Source: Selenomonas timonae (GTDB lineage: Bacteria; Bacillota; Negativicutes; Selenomonadales; Selenomonadaceae). From it: a stretch of DNA of 64,000 bases. The stretch is taken from the NCBI RefSeq assembly GCF_014250475.1, contig NZ_CP060204.1, positions 1,749,001 through 1,813,000 on the forward strand, read 5' to 3'. Both the position numbers and the translations under genes were made by a program. Positions 17,927 through 26,802 of this stretch are shown here, one piece after another. Below the pieces are notes generated by a model. The model saw nothing but the letters and a program-made list of their open reading frames with translations. It was not told the origin of the DNA and searched no databases. Position 1 is the stretch's first letter, and each line of letters begins with the position of its first letter.

Positions 17927-18763
17927 ATGGCAGAGAAATTTTTTGAACTCGATCATGTCACCCACGTCTACCAAAGCGGTGAGGGCGAGGGACACGAGGC
18001 GCTGCGCGGCGTCACCCTCTCCATCGGCGCGGGGGAGTTCGTTGCGGTGCTCGGCGCGAATGGCTCGGGCAAGTCGACCCTCGCGCGCCATCTAAACGCA
18101 CTCCTCCTTCCGAGCGAGGGGCACTGCTATGTGCGCGGCATGGATACGCGCGACGAGGCACTGCGCTGGGACATCAGACAGGAGGTCAGCATGGTGTTCC
18201 AGAATCCGGACAACCAGCTCATTGCGGCGGTTGTGGCGGATGATGTCGCCTTCGGCCCCGAGAACCTCGGCGTGCCGCCTGCAGAGATACGGCGGCGTGT
18301 TGCGGATGCGCTCGCGCTTGTCGGCATGGAGCGCTATACACAGGCGGCGCCGCATCTCCTCTCGGGCGGGCAGAAGCAGCGTATCGCCATTGCGGGCGCG
18401 ATTGCCATGCAGACGCACGCGCTCGTTCTCGACGAGCCGACGGCGATGCTCGACCCGCGCGGCAGGGCAGAGGTACTGAGCGCCGTAGAGAGGCTGCACG
18501 AGGAGCAGGGCATGACGATCGTCTACATCACGCATTTTATGGAAGAGGCGATTGCGGCTGACCGCATCGTACTGATGGATGCGGGGCAGGTCGTCATGGA
18601 CGGCACGCCGCGCGAGATCTTCTCGCAGCCGGAGAAGGTGCGTGCACTGGGACTGGATGTGCCCCTTGCCGCCGACATCGCCGAACGCCTCCGGCGCGGC
18701 GGGCGGGATCTCCCGCAGGATATCGTAACGGATGAGGAGCTGCTGCATTGTCTATCGAGATAG
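17927..18763 (+). CDS. ecfA1: Energy-coupling factor transporter ATPase EcfA1
   Basis: A 278-residue ABC ATPase of the ECF (CbiO) type. It has Walker A GANGSGKST, Q-loop in MVFQNPDNQLIAAVVADDVAFGPEN (the ENQ/PDNQ hallmark of ECF ATPases), the signature LSGGQKQRIAIAG and Walker B LVLDEPTAML. With EcfA2 and the membrane coupling protein EcfT it powers uptake of vitamins or metal ions through exchangeable S-components. It lies 8 bases after the kinase gene, so it may share the regulator's transcript, and its end overlaps ecfA2 by 16 bases. Confidence 0.93.
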   Translation: MAEKFFELDHVTHVYQSGEGEGHEALRGVTLSIGAGEFVAVLGANGSGKSTLARHLNALLLPSEGHCYVRGMDTRDEALRWDIRQEVSMVFQNPDNQLIAAVVADDVAFGPENLGVPPAEIRRRVADALALVGMERYTQAAPHLLSGGQKQRIAIAGAIAMQTHALVLDEPTAMLDPRGRAEVLSAVERLHEEQGMTIVYITHFMEEAIAADRIVLMDAGQVVMDGTPREIFSQPEKVRALGLDVPLAADIAERLRRGGRDLPQDIVTDEELLHCLSR

Positions 18764-19599
18764 AATCACTGTCCTACACCTACATGGAGGACACGCCGCT
18801 TTCGCACACTGCGCTGCACGATGTCACACTGACGATCAGAGAGGGCGCATTTACGGCGATTGCGGGGGAGACGGGCGCGGGCAAATCCACGCTCATGCAG
18901 CTCATCGGCGGACTTCTCACGCCGACAGCAGGGCAGGTGCGTGTCGATGGCGTCAGCCTCTATGGTAAAAGCAAAGCGGAAAAAGAGGCGGCACGCACGG
19001 CGCGCTTTCGCGTCGGCATGGTATTCCAATATCCCGAGCATCAGCTCTTCGAGGAGACGGTCTATGAGGACATTGCCTTCGGCCCGCGCAATCAGGGGCT
19101 GACGGATGGCGAGGTCGAAGCCCGCGTGCGCGAGGCGATGGAACTCGTCCATCTGCCCGAGACATATCGTGATCGCTCCCCATTCGCACTCTCGGGCGGC
19201 GAGCGCAGACGCGTCGCGATTGCGGGCGTACTCGCGCTCGCACCGCACTACCTCGTGCTCGACGAGCCGGCGGCAGGACTCGACCCGCGCGGACGTGAGG
19301 CGCTGCTCTCCATGCTCACCATGCTCTACAGGGAGCGCGGCGTCAGCATCGTCCTCGTCTCACACAGCATGGAGGACATCCTGCGTGTTGCCAATCACAT
19401 GGTCATCCTCGCGGGCGGGCAGGTGATTGGCGAGGGGACGCCCCAGGAGCTCTTTCGTCAGGACGAACTCCTCGCGCGCGCCGCACTTGCCGCGCCGCAT
19501 CTCCTGCAGCTTGGACAGAAGCTCGACGCTGCGGGCTATCCCGTCGCAGACTGCATGACAGTGGAGGAGATGGCGGCAAAGATTTTGGAAGAACGATAA
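18748..19599 (+). CDS. ecfA2: Energy-coupling factor transporter ATPase EcfA2
   Basis: A 283-residue partner ATPase. It has Walker A GETGAGKST, VFQYPEHQLFEETVYEDIAFGPRN, the signature LSGGERRRVAIAG and Walker B YLVLDEPAAGLD. The YPEHQLFEET form is the usual EcfA2 variant. It starts with TTG within the last bases of ecfA1, so the two are made together as the heterodimer. In most Firmicutes ecfT follows; here a strong bidirectional terminator comes directly after the stop and no EcfT or S-component is present in the window, so the membrane subunit must be encoded elsewhere. Confidence 0.93.
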   Translation: MSIEIESLSYTYMEDTPLSHTALHDVTLTIREGAFTAIAGETGAGKSTLMQLIGGLLTPTAGQVRVDGVSLYGKSKAEKEAARTARFRVGMVFQYPEHQLFEETVYEDIAFGPRNQGLTDGEVEARVREAMELVHLPETYRDRSPFALSGGERRRVAIAGVLALAPHYLVLDEPAAGLDPRGREALLSMLTMLYRERGVSIVLVSHSMEDILRVANHMVILAGGQVIGEGTPQELFRQDELLARAALAAPHLLQLGQKLDAAGYPVADCMTVEEMAAKILEER

Positions 19600-19604
19600 A
19601 TGCA

Positions 19605-19636
19605 CAAAAAACCGGACAGTCACGTCCGGTTTTTTT
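19605..19636. terminator. Bidirectional terminator between ecfA2 and HD-GYP gene
   Basis: ACCGGAC and GTCCGGT pair around a six-base loop, flanked by an A run on the left and a T run on the right. It therefore serves both converging transcripts. Confidence 0.92.
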
Positions 19637-19641
19637 GTATT

Positions 19642-20859
19642 TCAGTATGATCTCATGCGCATGCGCGGCGAGGTGGGGACTCCGGAGGGCTTTATTCCTG
19701 CCGCCTTGTCCTTCTCACGCTCTTCCTCGAGGTAGTAAGAAGGATCGACGCCCAGCTCATGGATGAAATGGTAGAGGTCATTGCCCGTTGGAACGACCTG
19801 TATTGATTCGGCACCATCCTTCTCCTCGGAGAGATCGATGACCGTGCGCTGACTCAGCAGCTTGCCGTTGGTATCGGCAAAGAGGATGATGACGGGCGTT
19901 GTCGTGCGCCCGAACTTGCTCTCCTTCACAACGGCAAAGCCAAACGTGGTCTTGAGCACCGCACCCTCGGGATAGAGGGCGACATTGTTGAAGAACAGAT
20001 CGAGCAGTTTCGGGTCGAACTGCCCCTTGTTGATGTTGTGCATGATGTTGTAGGCGATGTTTGGCATATACGCCTTCTTGTAGGGGCGCTCGCTCGTGAG
20101 GGCATCGTAGACATCTGCAATCGCCGCAATCTTTGCAAAGCGGTGCATTTCATCGCCCTTAATGCCGCGCGGATAGCCCGTTCCGTCGATGTGCTCGTGA
20201 TGCTGACCCGCGATTGCCGCAAGTATGCTCGATTTTGGCAGCCCCGGCATCTTCAGGATGCGCCGCGCACCATCGGAGGGGTGCTTCTTCATGATGTCGA
20301 ACTCGCTGTTGCTCAGACTGCGGTTCTTGTTGAGAATATCCGTATGCACCTCGATCTTTCCGAGATCGTGCAGAAGTCCGCCGAGCGTGATGAGCGACAG
20401 ATCCTCCTTCGGTAGATGACAGAGCATCCCCATCATCGCGGAGAGGACGGCGACGTTGACGCTGTGTGCAAAGGTATAGGCGTCATGCGTGCGGATGTCC
20501 GTCAGCTGGACGAGGTTTTCATGGTTGTCGAAAAGGTCGAAGACAATCGCATCCGTCACCTTTTGCAGGGCAGGGATGTCGAGCGTCCCGCTTTCCTCGA
20601 TCGATTGAAACGTATCGTAGACAGCGCCGATTGCCTTGACGCGCGTCTTCTCCTCGATCACATCGGGCGGCGGCGGAAGCTTGTGGCTCGGGTCCATGGA
20701 GGTCACGGTAATATTTTGAATGCCGAGCTGATGCAGTTTTCGAATATAGTCAATCGTAACCGGCTGTCCCTTGACGAGGTAGCTTCCCCCTGCGGTATTG
20801 AACAGACTCTGCCCAAGCACCATGCCATCCTTTAACTTCGAGACAGGAAGTCGTAGCAT
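19642..20859 (-). CDS. HD-GYP domain protein, probable cyclic-di-GMP phosphodiesterase
   Basis: A 405-residue cytoplasmic protein. An N-terminal DUF3391-like part (residues 1-120) begins MLRLPVSKLKDGMVLGQSLF, a form found in many HD-GYP proteins. The HD-GYP domain has the His-Asp pair at 164-165 (LLHDLGK), KHPSDGARRIL, and the hallmark HHEHIDGTGYPRGI at 220-232. IADVYDALTSERPYKK follows. HD-GYP enzymes break c-di-GMP down to GMP and so influence motility and biofilm formation. No output or receiver domain is attached. The gene faces the ECF operon and diverges from the LCP gene; AAGGGGG is its ribosome-binding site. Confidence 0.92.
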   Translation of the reverse strand: MLRLPVSKLKDGMVLGQSLFNTAGGSYLVKGQPVTIDYIRKLHQLGIQNITVTSMDPSHKLPPPPDVIEEKTRVKAIGAVYDTFQSIEESGTLDIPALQKVTDAIVFDLFDNHENLVQLTDIRTHDAYTFAHSVNVAVLSAMMGMLCHLPKEDLSLITLGGLLHDLGKIEVHTDILNKNRSLSNSEFDIMKKHPSDGARRILKMPGLPKSSILAAIAGQHHEHIDGTGYPRGIKGDEMHRFAKIAAIADVYDALTSERPYKKAYMPNIAYNIMHNINKGQFDPKLLDLFFNNVALYPEGAVLKTTFGFAVVKESKFGRTTTPVIILFADTNGKLLSQRTVIDLSEEKDGAESIQVVPTGNDLYHFIHELGVDPSYYLEEEREKDKAAGIKPSGVPTSPRMRMRSY

Positions 20860-20956
20860 TTTTTCCCCCTTGCTCCGTTCGGTATGTATCGCCGCATTCT
20901 GCCGACAAGAGCAGCTCCCCTGATTGCGGTCAAATAGTATTGATAGATATGTTAAG

Positions 20957-20983
20957 TTTACATGAAATACTATATTTTGTAAA
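20957..20983. promoter_or_regulatory. TTTACA/TGTAAA dyad in divergent intergenic region
   Basis: TTTACA and TGTAAA form an inverted repeat with half-sites 21 bases apart, about two helical turns. On the minus strand, TTTACA followed after 17 bases by TAAACT could be the HD-GYP gene promoter, so the dyad may be operator, promoter or coincidence. Confidence 0.3.
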
Positions 20984-21007
20984 GAGGAATAGGTCTCATC
21001 ATTCCAT

Positions 21008-21036
21008 TTGCATGGAACTCTTGTTTTTGTTATACT
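21008..21036 (+). promoter_or_regulatory. Promoter of LCP gene
   Basis: TTGCAT (21008-21013) and TATACT (21031-21036) are 17 bases apart, with TGT forming an extended -10. The position shows that the coding start must lie further right. Confidence 0.7.
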
Positions 21037-21070
21037 GATAACAATCTATTGGGAGAGGACGATATACGGA

Positions 21071-22537
21071 TTGTCACAGGAAAAATCACCGCACGAAAAA
21101 GCGGACCGTACATTCATCAAATACGCAGGGGCTGTATTCGCACTGTCCTTTTTGCTCGTCTGCGGCATCTACTATGCAAGCTCTTACTTCATGTCAGGCT
21201 CGCTGCGCGATGTGAATGCGTTCGCCGATCTGCCGGAACATGAGCTGGGCTATGTGCTCCTCATGGGAGTCGACCGCAGGGAGGGGGATGTCGGCCGCAG
21301 CGATACGCTGATGCTCGCTGCCGTCGATGAGGAGAACGGGCGCGCGGCGCTGCTCTCGATCCCTCGCGATACGCGCATCGAGGTCGGCAGCTATGGCTAC
21401 GATAAGATCAATCACGCCTATGCGTTCGGCGGGCACGAGATGACGCTCGCCTCGGTCAGTGCGCTCGTAGGTGCTCCCGTCACGCATTACATCATGATCG
21501 ACACCTCGGCGTTCGAGCGGATTGTAGATGCCGTCGGCGGCGTGGACATCGACGTTGAGAAGCGGATGTACTATGAGGATCCGTGGGACGACAACGGCGG
21601 CCTCGTCATCGACCTCCAAGCCGGGGAGCAGCATATGAACGGCGCACAGGCGATTCAATACGTGCGCTATCGTGACGGCGAGGGGGATATCGGGCGCATT
21701 GGGCGGCAACAGCGCTTTATGCGCGCACTCCTGGCACAATTCCTCTCTCCGCAGGTACTCCCGCGCCTTGCGGCAGTCGTCGATGAGGTGAAGAATGCGG
21801 TTGATACGGATCTGACAACGCGCCAGCTGCTGACGCTGGCAACGCGTCTCAAGGACATGGAGTCGGACGGCATCTCCATGCAGATGGTTGCGGGAACCCC
21901 TGCCTATCTCGGCGATGTGAGCTACTGGATTCCAGATCTTGTGGAGACACGCAGAGAGCTCTTTGCAGGCGTGGGCAAGGAAATGTCCGAGCGCATGCAG
22001 GAGGCGGCGGAGCACGATGCAGCCGTCTATCGGAAGGACATGCCGGAGCGACTGCGCATCATGGCGGAAGAGGACGACAGGGAGCTGCTGCCCTCCTCTG
22101 AGGAACTGCTCGCAGAGGGTGACCGTGTGATCGGAGAGCAGCGTGCTGAGCGCAGCGCTGCCGAGAAGAAAGCTGCGGTGCAGAGAGAAGAGGCGAAGGA
22201 GAAGCAGGAACCTGCGCCGGTAAAGAAGAGCAGCAAGGATACTGCGGACGATATCTCTGTTATGATTATCAATGCGAGCGGCATCGACGGTGCGGGTGCG
22301 GAGATTGCCGATACGCTGCGAGCAAAGGGATTCCGTATTTCGAGTGTGGAAACGGGGAATGCGTCTGACCGTCCAAAGACAGCAATCATGACGGCAGAAA
22401 CACACGTGAACCTATTCTACGGCATGCCGTTCCCCTGCGTCATCATGCCTGTCGACGGGGCGGGAGAGCAGCAGGCGATTGTCATCATTGGGCGCGACTA
22501 TCGGCCTGATGCCGTACATGCGGATGGAGAAGAGTGA
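21071..22537 (+). CDS. LytR-CpsA-Psr (LCP) family cell-wall glycopolymer ligase
   Basis: A protein of about 488 residues with a short cytoplasmic tail, one transmembrane helix (about residues 20-38, FALSFLLVCGIYYASSYF) and an extracytoplasmic LCP domain (LLMGVDRREGDVGRSDTLMLAAVD, LSIPRDTRIEV, VGGVDIDVEKRMYYEDP, QYVRYRDGEGDIGRIGRQQRF), with the Arg and Asp residues that bind pyrophosphate of lipid-linked substrates. A Glu/Lys-rich linker leads to a C-terminal LytR_C domain (VMIINASGIDGAGAEIADTLRAKGF). LCP enzymes transfer undecaprenyl-linked polymers to peptidoglycan or protein. The TTG start at 21071 follows GGGAGAGGA; earlier starts would overlap the promoter. Confidence 0.9.
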   Translation: MSQEKSPHEKADRTFIKYAGAVFALSFLLVCGIYYASSYFMSGSLRDVNAFADLPEHELGYVLLMGVDRREGDVGRSDTLMLAAVDEENGRAALLSIPRDTRIEVGSYGYDKINHAYAFGGHEMTLASVSALVGAPVTHYIMIDTSAFERIVDAVGGVDIDVEKRMYYEDPWDDNGGLVIDLQAGEQHMNGAQAIQYVRYRDGEGDIGRIGRQQRFMRALLAQFLSPQVLPRLAAVVDEVKNAVDTDLTTRQLLTLATRLKDMESDGISMQMVAGTPAYLGDVSYWIPDLVETRRELFAGVGKEMSERMQEAAEHDAAVYRKDMPERLRIMAEEDDRELLPSSEELLAEGDRVIGEQRAERSAAEKKAAVQREEAKEKQEPAPVKKSSKDTADDISVMIINASGIDGAGAEIADTLRAKGFRISSVETGNASDRPKTAIMTAETHVNLFYGMPFPCVIMPVDGAGEQQAIVIIGRDYRPDAVHADGEE

Positions 22538-22538
22538 T

Positions 22539-24455
22539 ATGGGGAGCTTGAAGGTCATTGGTCTCGAAAAGGCGTACGGCATACGGACGCTCTTTTCACA
22601 TGTGAATTTCGAAGTACAGCGTGGGGACAAGGTCGGGCTCGTCGGCGCAAACGGCACGGGCAAGACGACGCTCATGCGCATTCTGCTCGGACGTGAGGAA
22701 AGCGACGGCGGCCAGATCGTAATGGATCGTGCCGATACCGTCGGCTATGTCGAGCAGCAGGCGGTATTCTCCCATGACACGCTCTACGAAGAGCTGCGCA
22801 GCGCGTTCTCCGACCTCATTGCGCTGCGTGCGGAGAAGGAGCGCATGGAGCAGGACATTGCCGGCGGAGCGGCGAGCGAGGAGGAGCTTGCCGCATACGG
22901 GAACCTCGTGACGCGCTTCGAGGCGATGGACGGCTACGACTTCGAGAGCCGCATTCGCCGCGTTGCATTCGGACTCGGCTTCTCCGAGGCGGATCTTGCA
23001 AAGGATGTGCGCCATTTCTCCGGCGGGCAGACGACGCGCATCTGCCTTGCGAAGGCACTGCTGCGCGAGCCGGACTTTCTCTTCCTCGATGAGCCGACGA
23101 ACCATCTGGACATTGGCATGATCGAGTGGCTCGAAAAATTCCTGCAATCCTATCGCGGTGGAGTCCTCCTGATCTCGCATGACCGCTACTTCCTCGACCG
23201 CGTTGCAACGCGGATATTGGAGCTTGATCACGCCGAGGTGACGGCGTACGCGGGCAACTACACGCACTATATGCGCGTGAAGAACGACCGCCGTGCGGCT
23301 CTCCTGAGTGCCTATGAGAAGCAGCAGGCGCAGATCAAGAAGACCGAGGAGTACATCAGCCGCTATCGGGCGGGTATCAAGGCGAAGCAGGCGCGTGGGC
23401 GGCAGAGCCAGCTGAATCGCCTTGAGCGCATCATGCTCCCGCCCGAGGCAGCGCGCTTCAAGTACTTTGCCTTTACGAAGCCAACGGAGTGCGCGCAGCG
23501 CGTGGCGGAGCTTGAGGACATTACATTTGCCTACCCCGGCGGGCAGCGTGTGCTCGACCGCATCTCCCTCCTCATCCGTAAGGGGGACGGCGTGGCGCTC
23601 ATCGGGGAGAACGGCGTCGGAAAGACGACCCTCCTGCAGATTCTCGTCGGCGAGCTCGAGGCAAGCGGACGCCTGAAGATCGGCAGCCGCGTCAAGATCG
23701 GCTACTTCTCGCAGCAGCACGAGGGGCTTGATCCGAGCAAGACCATCCTCGATGAGATCTGCTATACATACGGACTGGACGAGGAGACGGCGCGAAACTA
23801 TCTGGGCGCATTCCTCTTCCACGGCGACGACGTGCAGCGGCTCATCGGGGCACTCTCGGGCGGCGAGCAAGCACGCGTGGCATTTCTGAAACTCATGCTG
23901 ACGGGCGCGAACTTCCTCGTACTGGACGAGCCGACGAACCATCTCGACATTCCCGCGCGCGAGGCGGTCGAGGAGGCGCTGATGGCGTTCCCCGGCACAT
24001 TCATCGCCGTCTCGCATGACCGCTACTTCCTCGATAAGACGGCAAACTGCACGCTCGAACTGCGTGACGGGAAGATCACGGAGTATCTCGGCAACTACAG
24101 CTACTATCTGATGAAAAAGGAAGCCGAGGCAGAGGAAGCGGCAGAAGAGCGCGGGGCGGAGAAGAGGGAACGTCCCGCTCCCGCACAGGCACAGCAGCCG
24201 CGTGCGGAGAAGACGCCGCCAAAGGCAGCCGTGCATAACGCCATTCCCGCCGCGCGGCGGCAGGAGATGCTTGAGCGCACGGAGGCGGAGATTGCGATGG
24301 CGGAGGCGGAGCTCAAGGGGCTCGAGTACGAGATGAACCGCCCCGAGACCCAGCTCGATCCCGAGCGCAGCCGTGAGATCGCCGAGGCGTATGCGGCAAA
24401 GGAGCTCGAGATCACGCAGCACTATGAGAAGTGGGAGCAGCTGACGGAGGCGTGA
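22539..24455 (+). CDS. ABC-F family ATPase (ribosome-associated type)
   Basis: A soluble protein of about 638 residues with two ABC domains and no membrane segments. Domain 1 has GANGTGKTT, FSGGQTTRICLAKALL and FLFLDEPTNHLD; domain 2 has GENGVGKTT, LSGGEQARVAFLKLML and LVLDEPTNHLD. The linker between them contains the arm-like KTEEYISRYRAGIKAKQARGRQSQLNR typical of ABC-F proteins. A C-terminal Ala/Glu-rich coiled coil follows (about residues 540-638). ABC-F factors act on the ribosome in translation or antibiotic resistance; which subgroup this is cannot be settled by eye. The ATG is one base after the LCP stop; earlier in-frame ATGs overlap the LCP gene. Confidence 0.9.
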   Translation: MGSLKVIGLEKAYGIRTLFSHVNFEVQRGDKVGLVGANGTGKTTLMRILLGREESDGGQIVMDRADTVGYVEQQAVFSHDTLYEELRSAFSDLIALRAEKERMEQDIAGGAASEEELAAYGNLVTRFEAMDGYDFESRIRRVAFGLGFSEADLAKDVRHFSGGQTTRICLAKALLREPDFLFLDEPTNHLDIGMIEWLEKFLQSYRGGVLLISHDRYFLDRVATRILELDHAEVTAYAGNYTHYMRVKNDRRAALLSAYEKQQAQIKKTEEYISRYRAGIKAKQARGRQSQLNRLERIMLPPEAARFKYFAFTKPTECAQRVAELEDITFAYPGGQRVLDRISLLIRKGDGVALIGENGVGKTTLLQILVGELEASGRLKIGSRVKIGYFSQQHEGLDPSKTILDEICYTYGLDEETARNYLGAFLFHGDDVQRLIGALSGGEQARVAFLKLMLTGANFLVLDEPTNHLDIPAREAVEEALMAFPGTFIAVSHDRYFLDKTANCTLELRDGKITEYLGNYSYYLMKKEAEAEEAAEERGAEKRERPAPAQAQQPRAEKTPPKAAVHNAIPAARRQEMLERTEAEIAMAEAELKGLEYEMNRPETQLDPERSREIAEAYAAKELEITQHYEKWEQLTEA

Positions 24456-24456
24456 C

Positions 24457-26625
24457 ATGGAATTTCAGCAAAATCTTGGCTTTCACTCCGCCGAGGAAGA
24501 GCTGACAGGCGTTGTCGACCATATCATCTTTTCTGCGGGAGACGGTGCGTTCTCCGTCTTTCGTCTGCGTCTAGCGCAGCAGGGGAAGTGTACCGCGACT
24601 GTGCGCGGGGCAGCGCCCCTCGTCGGTCAGGAGGTGTATCTTGCGGGCAGCTGGGTCACGCATCCGCGCTTTGGGCGCCAGTTCCAGGCGCAGCGAATGC
24701 GCGTGAGCGCGCCCACAAGTGCGGCGGGCATCGAGCGCTTTCTCGCGTCAGGTACGATCGACGGCGTTGGCCCCGCGATGGCGCGGCGCATTGTGGAGCG
24801 ATTCGGCGCGGAGGCACTGCAGATCATCGAGCGCGCGCCGAGCCGCCTGAAAGAGGTCGCGGGCATCGGCCCGAAGACCGTGGAGAAGATCGTCGCCTCC
24901 TATATGCGGCAGTCCGAGCTCAGGGACATCATGCTCTGGCTCGAGGAGCACGGCGTCACGGGTGCATATGCTGCGCGCATCTTCAAGGCGTACGGTTCGC
25001 TTGCAATCGAGGTGATGGAGAAGGCGCCCTACCGTCTCGCGCAGGAGATCGACGGCATCGGCTTCATCACGGCAGATACCATCGCCGTCGCGGCAGGATG
25101 GGAGAAGAACTCCTCCGAGCGCATTGCGGCAGGGCTCTCCTATGAGCTCACGCAGATCTCCTCTGGCGGCCACTGCTGCATTCCGGAGGCCATGCTTGCA
25201 GATCGCGCGGCGCAGCGGCTCGGTGTCACGCGGACTGAGGTCATGGAGATCATCAGCCGCGAGGTGAAGATGAGCCGTCTCTATGCCGTGGACGAGATGG
25301 GTGAGAGGCTGATCTACGCGCCGCAGCTCTACAAGGCGGAGGAAATGACGGCACGCCTTCTCCTCATGCTGCAGAAGAAGGCGGATCATATTCATGTGCA
25401 CGATGCGGAGTCTCTCGTTGCCGCATGGGAGTCAGATCATGCGGTCAGCCTTGCCCCCGCACAGCGCGAGGCTGTGATCGCTTCGCTCACGCACGGCGTC
25501 CTCGTCTTGACGGGCGGCCCCGGCACGGGCAAGACCACCGTTGTGCGGAGCATGATCGACATCCTCGGCGCGCAGGGGCTTGAGATCCTGCTCGCTGCGC
25601 CGACAGGGCGCGCGGCAAAGCGACTCGCGGAGGCGACGGGCTGCCCTGCCGCAACCGTGCACCGCATGCTCGAGGCGCAGGGCAGGGAGGACGGCGAGAT
25701 GCGCTTCGGGCGCGACGCCGAGACACAGCTCGAGGCGGATGTCATCATCATCGACGAGGTGTCCATGATGGACATTGTGCTTATGCAGCATCTTCTCACC
25801 GCCGTGCTTCCCGGCACACACGTCATCCTCGTCGGCGACGTGGATCAGCTGCCTGCCGTCGGCCCTGGCTCCGTGCTCAAGGACATCCTGCGCTCGAACG
25901 TCATTCCGAGCGTCCGCCTCACGGAGATCTTCCGACAGAACAATACGGGCACCATTGTGCTGAATGCCCACGCAATCAATGCGGGGCGCGTGCCCTCGTT
26001 TACGGAGGCGGATTTCACATTTGTCCCCGCCGTATCGAGTGAGGATGCCGCCGCACAGATCGTCTCGCTCTGCACGCGCCTGCTGCGCGCGGGCACGGGA
26101 CTCATGGACTTGCAGGTGCTCTCGCCCATGCGGCGCGAGGCGTGTGGGGTTGATCTGCTCAACCGCAGCCTACAGAATGCGCTCAATCCTGCGGGCATGG
26201 GCAAGGAGGAGGCTGCCGGCTTCCGCCTCGGCGACAAGGTCATGCAGACGCGGAACGACTATATGAAGAACGTATTCAACGGGGACATCGGGCGCATCAC
26301 GAGGATTGACTCCGAGCACATGGTTGTGACCTTTGCGGAGAATATGGACATTCCCTATACGCGCGATGAGTTCGGCGCACTCACACTCGCCTATGCGATG
26401 AGCGTTCACAAGAGTCAGGGCAGCGAGTACGACATCGTCATCCTGCCACTTGTGCGCGCGCATCACATCATGCTGCAGCGGAACCTCCTCTATACCGCCG
26501 TGACGCGCGCGAAGAAGGGCGTTATCATCGTCGGCGACCGCATGGCGCTCTTTGCGGCGGTCAGCAACGACCGCACGCGCCGCCGCTACACCCTCCTCGC
26601 AGAGCGGCTGGCGGAGAAAATCTGA
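24457..26625 (+). CDS. recD2: SF1B DNA helicase RecD2
   Basis: A 722-residue helicase of the RecD2 class, the form found without RecB and RecC. The long N-terminal region carries tandem helix-hairpin-helix motifs (DGVGPAMARRI, VAGIGPKTVEKI, IDGIGFITADTIA). The motor shows Walker A GGPGTGKTT near residue 355, Walker B IIIDEVSMMD, and GDVDQLPAVGPGSVLKDIL, ending with the SH3/motif VI region (LTLAYAMSVHKSQGSEYD and LLYTAVTRAKKGVIIVGD). RecD2 moves 5' to 3' and helps in DNA repair and replication-fork maintenance. It starts one base after the ABC-F stop. Confidence 0.95.
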   Translation: MEFQQNLGFHSAEEELTGVVDHIIFSAGDGAFSVFRLRLAQQGKCTATVRGAAPLVGQEVYLAGSWVTHPRFGRQFQAQRMRVSAPTSAAGIERFLASGTIDGVGPAMARRIVERFGAEALQIIERAPSRLKEVAGIGPKTVEKIVASYMRQSELRDIMLWLEEHGVTGAYAARIFKAYGSLAIEVMEKAPYRLAQEIDGIGFITADTIAVAAGWEKNSSERIAAGLSYELTQISSGGHCCIPEAMLADRAAQRLGVTRTEVMEIISREVKMSRLYAVDEMGERLIYAPQLYKAEEMTARLLLMLQKKADHIHVHDAESLVAAWESDHAVSLAPAQREAVIASLTHGVLVLTGGPGTGKTTVVRSMIDILGAQGLEILLAAPTGRAAKRLAEATGCPAATVHRMLEAQGREDGEMRFGRDAETQLEADVIIIDEVSMMDIVLMQHLLTAVLPGTHVILVGDVDQLPAVGPGSVLKDILRSNVIPSVRLTEIFRQNNTGTIVLNAHAINAGRVPSFTEADFTFVPAVSSEDAAAQIVSLCTRLLRAGTGLMDLQVLSPMRREACGVDLLNRSLQNALNPAGMGKEEAAGFRLGDKVMQTRNDYMKNVFNGDIGRITRIDSEHMVVTFAENMDIPYTRDEFGALTLAYAMSVHKSQGSEYDIVILPLVRAHHIMLQRNLLYTAVTRAKKGVIIVGDRMALFAAVSNDRTRRRYTLLAERLAEKI

Positions 26626-26635
26626 TTCGAGATCA

Positions 26636-26745
26636 CAAGTGTCCTTATCGGCTCACTGCGTTCGCCACTTCCCCCGTTGCGACGGGGGAGGAGGATCGCG
26701 TAAGCAGTGGAAGGGGCGTTTTGAACGCCCAATACGAACAAAAGC
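26636..26745 (+). repeat. Intergenic GC-rich repeat, copy A
   Basis: It contains a hairpin CCCCCGT-TGCG-ACGGGGG (26671-26688) and a second one GGGCGTT-TTG-AACGCCC (26714-26730). Read on the minus strand it resembles the element at 37447-37617 (shared CGCCCCTTCCAC and a CCCCCGT hairpin). It codes for nothing recognisable. Confidence 0.6.
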
Positions 26746-26752
26746 ATAATAA

Positions 26753-26799
26753 AGAGCTGTTGTACGAGTCAAAACGACTTTGTGCAACAGCTCTATTTT
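26753..26799. terminator. Bidirectional terminator between recD2 and the sensor operon
   Basis: A long stem AGAGCTGTTGTAC/GTGCAACAGCTCT with an inner AGTC/GACT extension is followed by CTATTTTT on the plus strand. It also ends the minus-strand sensor operon a few bases after its stop codon. Confidence 0.8.
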
Positions 26800-26802
26800 T
26801 GA

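Noticed and set aside
21008-21070. Longer start for the LCP protein
   Set aside because: The segment contains the promoter (-35 TTGCAT, extended -10 TATACT), so it cannot be translated from that transcript.
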